Position numbers and translations under genes: made by a program. Source: an uncultured Lachnospiraceae bacterium (GTDB lineage: Bacteria > Bacillota > Clostridia > Lachnospirales > Lachnospiraceae). From it: a DNA stretch of 9,178 nucleotides. How positions within the stretch are numbered: position 1 is the stretch's first letter; each line of letters begins with the position of its first letter. Under the pieces are notes generated by a model. It did no database searches. It had not been told where the DNA came from and worked only from the letters and a program-made list of their open reading frames with translations. The stretch spans positions 1-9,178 of the forward strand of contig CAJTRL010000094.1 of NCBI GenBank assembly GCA_910578715.1, given 5' to 3'. This document shows positions 7,279 to 9,178 of the stretch, piece after piece.

Positions 7279-7307
7279 ATTATACTCTTTTCGTCAAGAT
7301 TTTACAA
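7279..7307 (-). promoter_or_regulatory. Sigma-A-type promoter of the pilus operon
   Basis: On the minus strand TTGTAA (7302-7307) is followed by exactly 17 nt and a perfect TATAAT (7279-7284). Transcription should start near 7272, giving a leader of about 80 nt before pilC. The -35 matches consensus at four of six positions. Upstream DNA is A/T-rich. Confidence 0.65.
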
Positions 7308-7338
7308 GTCGTTGCAGTCTGCCATTTTTCGTCATTTC

Positions 7339-7353
7339 AAACAAATTTTGTTT
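7339..7353. repeat. 15-bp palindrome upstream of the pilus promoter
   Basis: AAACAAA, T, TTTGTTT is perfectly symmetric and centred about 39 bp upstream of the -35 box. It could be an activator or repressor site, or an A/T-rich UP-like element; the sequence alone does not decide. Confidence 0.3.
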
Positions 7354-7366
7354 TGGTTTTTGTGCA

Positions 7367-7395
7367 CCTTTTTACCCCCCCCCGTGTGAAAAAGG
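7367..7395. repeat. C9 homopolymer tract within a hairpin loop
   Basis: Nine consecutive C (7375-7383) lie in the 15-nt loop between CCTTTTT (7367-7373) and AAAAAGG (7389-7395), a perfect 7-bp inverted repeat. It is about 68 bp upstream of the pilus -35 box. Tracts of this kind are prone to slippage. Confidence 0.5.
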
Positions 7396-7485
7396 CAATT
7401 TTTTAGTCAAGTTACATAATTATTAAAAATTTCAAGTATTTGGAAGGAAAATTTGTGATTTTTTTCATAGGGAAACGGGCGGTGG

Positions 7486-7501
7486 TTCTAGTTGACTAGA
7501 A
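7486..7501. repeat. 16-bp palindrome, possible operator
   Basis: TTCTAGT, TG, ACTAGAA has perfect 7-bp arms. It sits between the terminator at 7525-7578 and the pilus promoter, about 180 bp upstream of the latter. A transcription-factor site is possible; no matching second copy was seen in the window. Confidence 0.3.
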
Positions 7502-7524
7502 TCTCCTATCCTATTTTCCTGAAA

Positions 7525-7578
7525 ACAGAAAAAGCGGCGAATTGTTCTCTGATAAAAACAAATTCACCGCTTTACTGT
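7525..7578 (-). terminator. Intrinsic terminator after the Rpn-like remnant
   Basis: On the minus strand AAAGCGG-x-GAATT pairs with AATTC-x-CCGCTTT around a 17-nt loop, and the 3' side is followed by TTCTGTTTTC. It lies about 25 bp after the stop at 7601 and separates that gene from the pilus promoter. Confidence 0.65.
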
Positions 7579-7600
7579 CTGTATTATTTAATCGCCGTGT

Positions 7601-7909
7601 TTATGCCAGTACAGGCTCCCGCTTTTTGATAACTGCCTCTACTTCCTCAATGGTCTTTTCCACACATTCCGCTATCTGCTCTAACGTATAGCCTTTCCTG
7701 TGCATATTCAAGATAATTTTTTCTTCTCTCTCTGCTCCACCCTTTTCTCTAATTCCCTGTGAAAGATTACACATAGCGTTCACATCCTTTCTCAATTTGT
7801 CATCTGCTGGAAAGAAAACCCTTTCTACTGCAATGGCAAGCATTTCTGGAATACCTTACGCCGCATTTGCTTTGACTATGTTCTCTCCTTTATGGCCAAA
7901 ATAGAGCAT
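7601..7909 (-). pseudogene. C-terminal remnant of an Rpn / PD-(D/E)XK-type nuclease-transposase protein
   Basis: The longest open part is 80 residues (start ATG 7843) and contains NAMCNLSQGIREKG followed by a charged EREEKIILNMHRKGYTLEQIAECVEKTIEEVEAVI helix-turn-helix-like tail. In Lachnospiraceae this MCNLSxGI-plus-tail arrangement is the usual C-terminus of much longer Rpn-family (recombination-promoting nuclease/putative transposase) proteins; that recognition is from memory. The catalytic nuclease domain is missing. Upstream in the same frame, ATG at 7909 opens 17 codons (MLYFGHKGENIVKANAA), then a TAA at 7856-7858, then the 80-residue part. The frame therefore looks like a decayed gene with one in-frame stop. 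No good ribosome site precedes the ATG at 7843 (AAGG about 11 nt away). A short expressed peptide cannot be excluded. A terminator follows the stop. Confidence 0.6.
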
Positions 7910-7941
7910 ATAGGTTTTTAATATCTGTATGTTCTAACGCT

Positions 7942-7982
7942 AATTTATAATTTTGCACCCATCAGGGGCAAAATTATAAATT
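7942..7982. repeat. Long near-perfect inverted repeat (hairpin)
   Basis: A 15-bp perfect arm (7942-7956, complementary to 7968-7982) extends, after a one-base bulge at 7957, by CCC/GGG around an ATCA tetraloop, so 18 of 19 left-arm bases pair. It lies between the Rpn-like remnant and the coiled-coil gene. Neither side has a strong U-tract, so it may be a bidirectional terminator or a trace of a mobile element. Confidence 0.6.
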
Positions 7983-8023
7983 TATTTTGTATGGCAGAAA
8001 GATAAAAAGATACTCCCCCGCCC

Positions 8024-8053
8024 TTTATCCTTTATATATGATACAATCCCCCG
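8024..8053 (+). repeat. Left copy of 30-bp inverted repeat flanking the coiled-coil gene
   Basis: TTTATCCTTTATATATG followed by ATACAATCCCCCG. It matches the minus strand of 8535-8564 at 27 of 30 positions, both copies reading inward towards the gene. It also contains TGATACAAT, a weaker version of the extended -10 element in the right copy. Confidence 0.7.
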
Positions 8054-8089
8054 TCAGTTCCTGTAATCCGCTCACCTTACAGCATACGG

Positions 8090-8509
8090 CTACGCCAGTT
8101 TCAGTAATTTTTCCGAATGGTCCGCTACTACCATTTTTAACACATCAATGTCCATAAAAGCCGCTTCCATCTTTTCCACATAGCTCCTGTAACGGTTGTA
8201 AGTACCGGTATAACAGGATTCGATGGTATTTAGTCTTGGCATAATGACATTTTCCTGATTTGTTTTTAACTGCTGTACTTCAGTATTTAACTGCTGTATT
8301 TCGGTACTTAACCGCTGTACTTCGGTATTTAACTGCTGTACTTCGATTTCTAACCGCTGCACCCTGTTTTCTAACTGCTGCAGTCTGACTTCTATTCCCT
8401 TTATTTTTTCCTTAATATCCCGCAGTTCATCTTTTATCGGCTGTAATTCCGCCCTAAGTTTTGTGTCCATCATCCTTGAAATGGAAAGCAATAATTCATT
8501 GTCTGTCAT
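8090..8509 (-). CDS. Hypothetical heptad-repeat coiled-coil protein
   Basis: The 139-residue soluble protein has no signal peptide or membrane helix. Residues 1-30 form a charged helix (MTDNELLLSISRMMDTKLRAE). Residues 31-85 are a very regular parallel-type coiled coil with repeated NTEVQQL-like heptads, encoded by six 21-bp DNA repeats. Residues 86-139 (ENVIMPRLNTIESCYTGTYNRY to DHSEKLLKLA) form a less repetitive helical end with one Cys. I know similar proteins as uncharacterised in Lachnospiraceae, and their role is unknown. The ATG at 8509 has GGAGG 9 nt upstream, and an extended -10 promoter stands directly before it. The gene is single, bracketed by 30-bp inverted repeats, and unrelated in sequence to the pilus genes. 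Oligomerisation is likely; anything further would be guesswork. Confidence 0.75.
   Translation of the reverse strand: MTDNELLLSISRMMDTKLRAELQPIKDELRDIKEKIKGIEVRLQQLENRVQRLEIEVQQLNTEVQRLSTEIQQLNTEVQQLKTNQENVIMPRLNTIESCYTGTYNRYRSYVEKMEAAFMDIDVLKMVVADHSEKLLKLA
8268..8393 (-). repeat. Six tandem 21-bp units coding for coiled-coil heptads
   Basis: Units start at 8268, 8289, 8310, 8331, 8352 and 8373; each begins AACTGCTG or AACCGCTG on the plus strand. The first four are most alike and the last two more diverged. Each unit encodes exactly seven residues (for example NTEVQQL), so unit gain or loss keeps the frame. Confidence 0.85.
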
Positions 8510-8534
8510 ATAATTTCTCCTCCCGTCTTATTTT

Positions 8535-8564
8535 CGGGAGATTATACCATATATAAAGGATAAA
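8535..8564 (-). repeat. Right copy of 30-bp inverted repeat flanking the coiled-coil gene
   Basis: On the minus strand TTTATCCTTTATATATG followed by GTATAATCTCCCG. It differs from the copy at 8024-8053 at 3 of 30 positions and contains the promoter -10 box of the coiled-coil gene. Confidence 0.7.
8541..8549 (-). promoter_or_regulatory. Extended -10 promoter of the coiled-coil gene
   Basis: TGGTATAAT on the minus strand is a perfect extended -10 (TGnTATAAT). No convincing -35 is present 17 nt upstream, as is usual for extended -10 promoters. Transcription would start near 8534, about 25 nt before the ATG at 8509. Confidence 0.55.
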
Positions 8565-8861
8565 TCTGGTATTCTCTTGTCAGTGCGCGGCTGTTTCCGT
8601 ACGATAATCTGTACCAAAAACATTTCTTTATTGATATCATACGCTTTAGTTTTTTCTTTTTCAACCGTTGATTTTTATTCTGTTTTCTGTTATTCTATCC
8701 AGTTAAAGGAGTCATGGCAGAAAATGCCTGACGAGCTAAATATCCGCATTTTGCGGTGCCAGAAAGCAGCGCGGTGCGGTATATCGTAAAAAGATTTGCT
8801 TATAAGTCAAAAGATTCTTTAATCATCTCGTTAATGAAAATCATACAGAAAAGCTCAATTC
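8565..8861. other. Intergenic stretch with a possible short plus-strand transcript
   Basis: No gene is supported. On the plus strand TTGATT (8668-8673), a 17-nt spacer and TATTCT (8691-8696) resemble a promoter, followed by AAAGGAG (8705-8711) and two tiny reading frames (ATG 8714, 4 residues; ATG 8724, 21 residues, ending MPDELNIRILRC to RCGIS). A 5-bp hairpin CCGCA-TTT-TGCGG (8744-8756) and a direct repeat GCGGTGC (8753-8759, 8772-8778) follow. Confidence 0.35.
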
Positions 8862-8966
8862 CTATTTTTCATCCTCATAATGTCCTTTACAAGATTTAAC
8901 AATTATCTGGTTATCAAAAACTTCATAGACCAGACGGTTTGCTTCACCGAAACGGGAGGATTGAAG
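8862..8966 (-). pseudogene. C-terminal fragment of a YoeB/Txe-type toxin
   Basis: From CTT at 8966 to the TAG at 8862-8864 the frame reads LQSSRFGEANRLVYEVFDNQIIVKSCKGHYEDEK. This aligns by eye with the end of YoeB-type mRNA interferases (SRRITEEHRLVYAVTDDSLLIAACRYHY), keeping the arginine of the SR motif, the RLVY strand and the terminal catalytic His-Tyr pair. The first roughly 50 residues are missing: upstream the frame enters the 3' end of the neighbouring toxin gene in another register, and I see no start codon with a ribosome site. I therefore call it a broken gene left after recombination next to, or inside, a toxin locus. It is too short to appear in a routine gene call. Confidence 0.6.
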
Positions 8967-8971
8967 TAAAT

Positions 8972-9178
8972 CTATCTGTTGATTTTCTGCATTTTCTTGA
9001 TAATGGACTGCCAATACATGCGGTCTTTCAAAACTCGGATTACCGTAATGGTGGAATCCTCAACGACAAAGAAGATTAAATATGTACTGTAAGGCTTGAA
9101 ATAAATGCTCAATCCCTCAATCACATATCCCGTAGCTTCATAGCCTTTGGGAAAGGAATCCAATTCTTTGATAGCTTT
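8972..9178 (-). CDS. RelE/ParE-family toxin (partial, C-terminal 68 residues)
   Basis: The frame is open from the right edge to the TAG at 8972-8974 and reads KAIKELDSFPKGYEATGYVIEG, then LSIYFKPYSTYLIFFVVEDSTITVIRVLKDRMYWQSIIKKMQ. The pattern of a beta strand (YLIFFVV), a turn (EDST), a strand (ITVIRVL) and a short final helix with RMYWQ is the C-terminal half of RelE/ParE toxins of type II toxin-antitoxin systems, which inhibit translation or gyrase depending on subgroup. The true start lies beyond the window; a TTG at 9163 is in frame but internal to the conserved fold. The antitoxin would normally sit upstream, outside the window to the right. Its stop is 5 bp from the YoeB-like fragment. 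Confidence 0.78.
   Translation of the reverse strand, partial: KAIKELDSFPKGYEATGYVIEGLSIYFKPYSTYLIFFVVEDSTITVIRVLKDRMYWQSIIKKMQKINR

Larger units (their letters stand above)
7192..7600. other. Intergenic regulatory region upstream of the pilus cluster
   Basis: These 409 bp have no supported gene. They hold the pilC promoter and leader, an A/T-rich stretch with a 15-bp palindrome (7339-7353), a C9 tract inside a hairpin (7367-7395), a 16-bp palindrome (7486-7501) and the terminator at 7525-7578. The stretch 7396-7485 has no further structure I can support. Confidence 0.7.

Noticed and set aside
7452..7499. Tiny plus-strand frame starting GTG after AAGGAAAATTT
   Set aside because: It has only about 14 codons, no promoter and no resemblance to a known peptide.
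8268..8393. Regular 21-bp repeats as a possible CRISPR array
   Set aside because: The units are directly adjacent without spacers and keep the reading frame of a coiled-coil protein.
8521..8543. Hairpin CTCCCG / CGGGAG that could hide the ribosome site of the coiled-coil gene
   Set aside because: Its 5' arm overlaps the end of the -10 box and the expected start of transcription, so most of it would not be in the mRNA.
1..9178. tRNA, rRNA, complete insertion sequence or integrase
   Set aside because: I found no cloverleaf, rRNA-like stretch, full transposase or integrase frame on either strand.

Overview
The window looks like chromosomal DNA from a Gram-positive Clostridia bacterium, most likely a Lachnospiraceae-type gut Firmicute. 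The evidence is the style of the type IV pilus genes, the strong AGGAGG-type ribosome sites, the moderate GC with AT-rich spacers, and accessory genes (Rpn-like C-terminal fragment, heptad-repeat coiled-coil protein) of a kind common in that family. The lineage is an inference from gene content only.

Positions 1-7191 hold one type IV pilus (T4P) biogenesis cluster, all on the minus strand and read from high to low coordinates. The order is pilC (platform protein), pilA-like major pilin, pilD (prepilin peptidase), a pilM-pilN fusion, pilO-like, a very large pilV-like minor pilin, and a pilX-like gene that runs off the left edge. Together they cover the inner-membrane assembly platform (PilC, PilM/N, PilO), the subunits (PilA, minor pilins) and the processing enzyme (PilD). 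The motor ATPases PilB and PilT are absent from the window, and pilC is the first gene behind its own promoter. Two internal spacers carry strong hairpins: pilC/pilA (with a possible pilin promoter) and pilD/pilM (terminator followed by a structured leader). They suggest expression is adjusted at several points within the cluster.

Positions 7192-7600 are a regulatory spacer. It holds the pilC promoter, a 9-C tract in a hairpin loop, two palindromes that could be operators, and a terminator belonging to the gene on the right.

Positions 7601-9178 are accessory DNA with signs of decay and mobility. They contain an Rpn/PD-(D/E)XK-type C-terminal remnant interrupted by an in-frame stop, a 41-bp near-perfect inverted repeat, and a coiled-coil gene bracketed by 30-bp inward-facing inverted repeats and containing six 21-bp tandem repeats. 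They end with the 3' end of a RelE/ParE-type toxin gene followed by a YoeB/Txe-type toxin fragment without its N-terminus.

The most interesting points are the covalent PilM-PilN fusion, the 469-residue minor pilin, the structured pilM leader, the homopolymer tract upstream of the pilus promoter, and the inverted-repeat-bracketed coiled-coil cassette.
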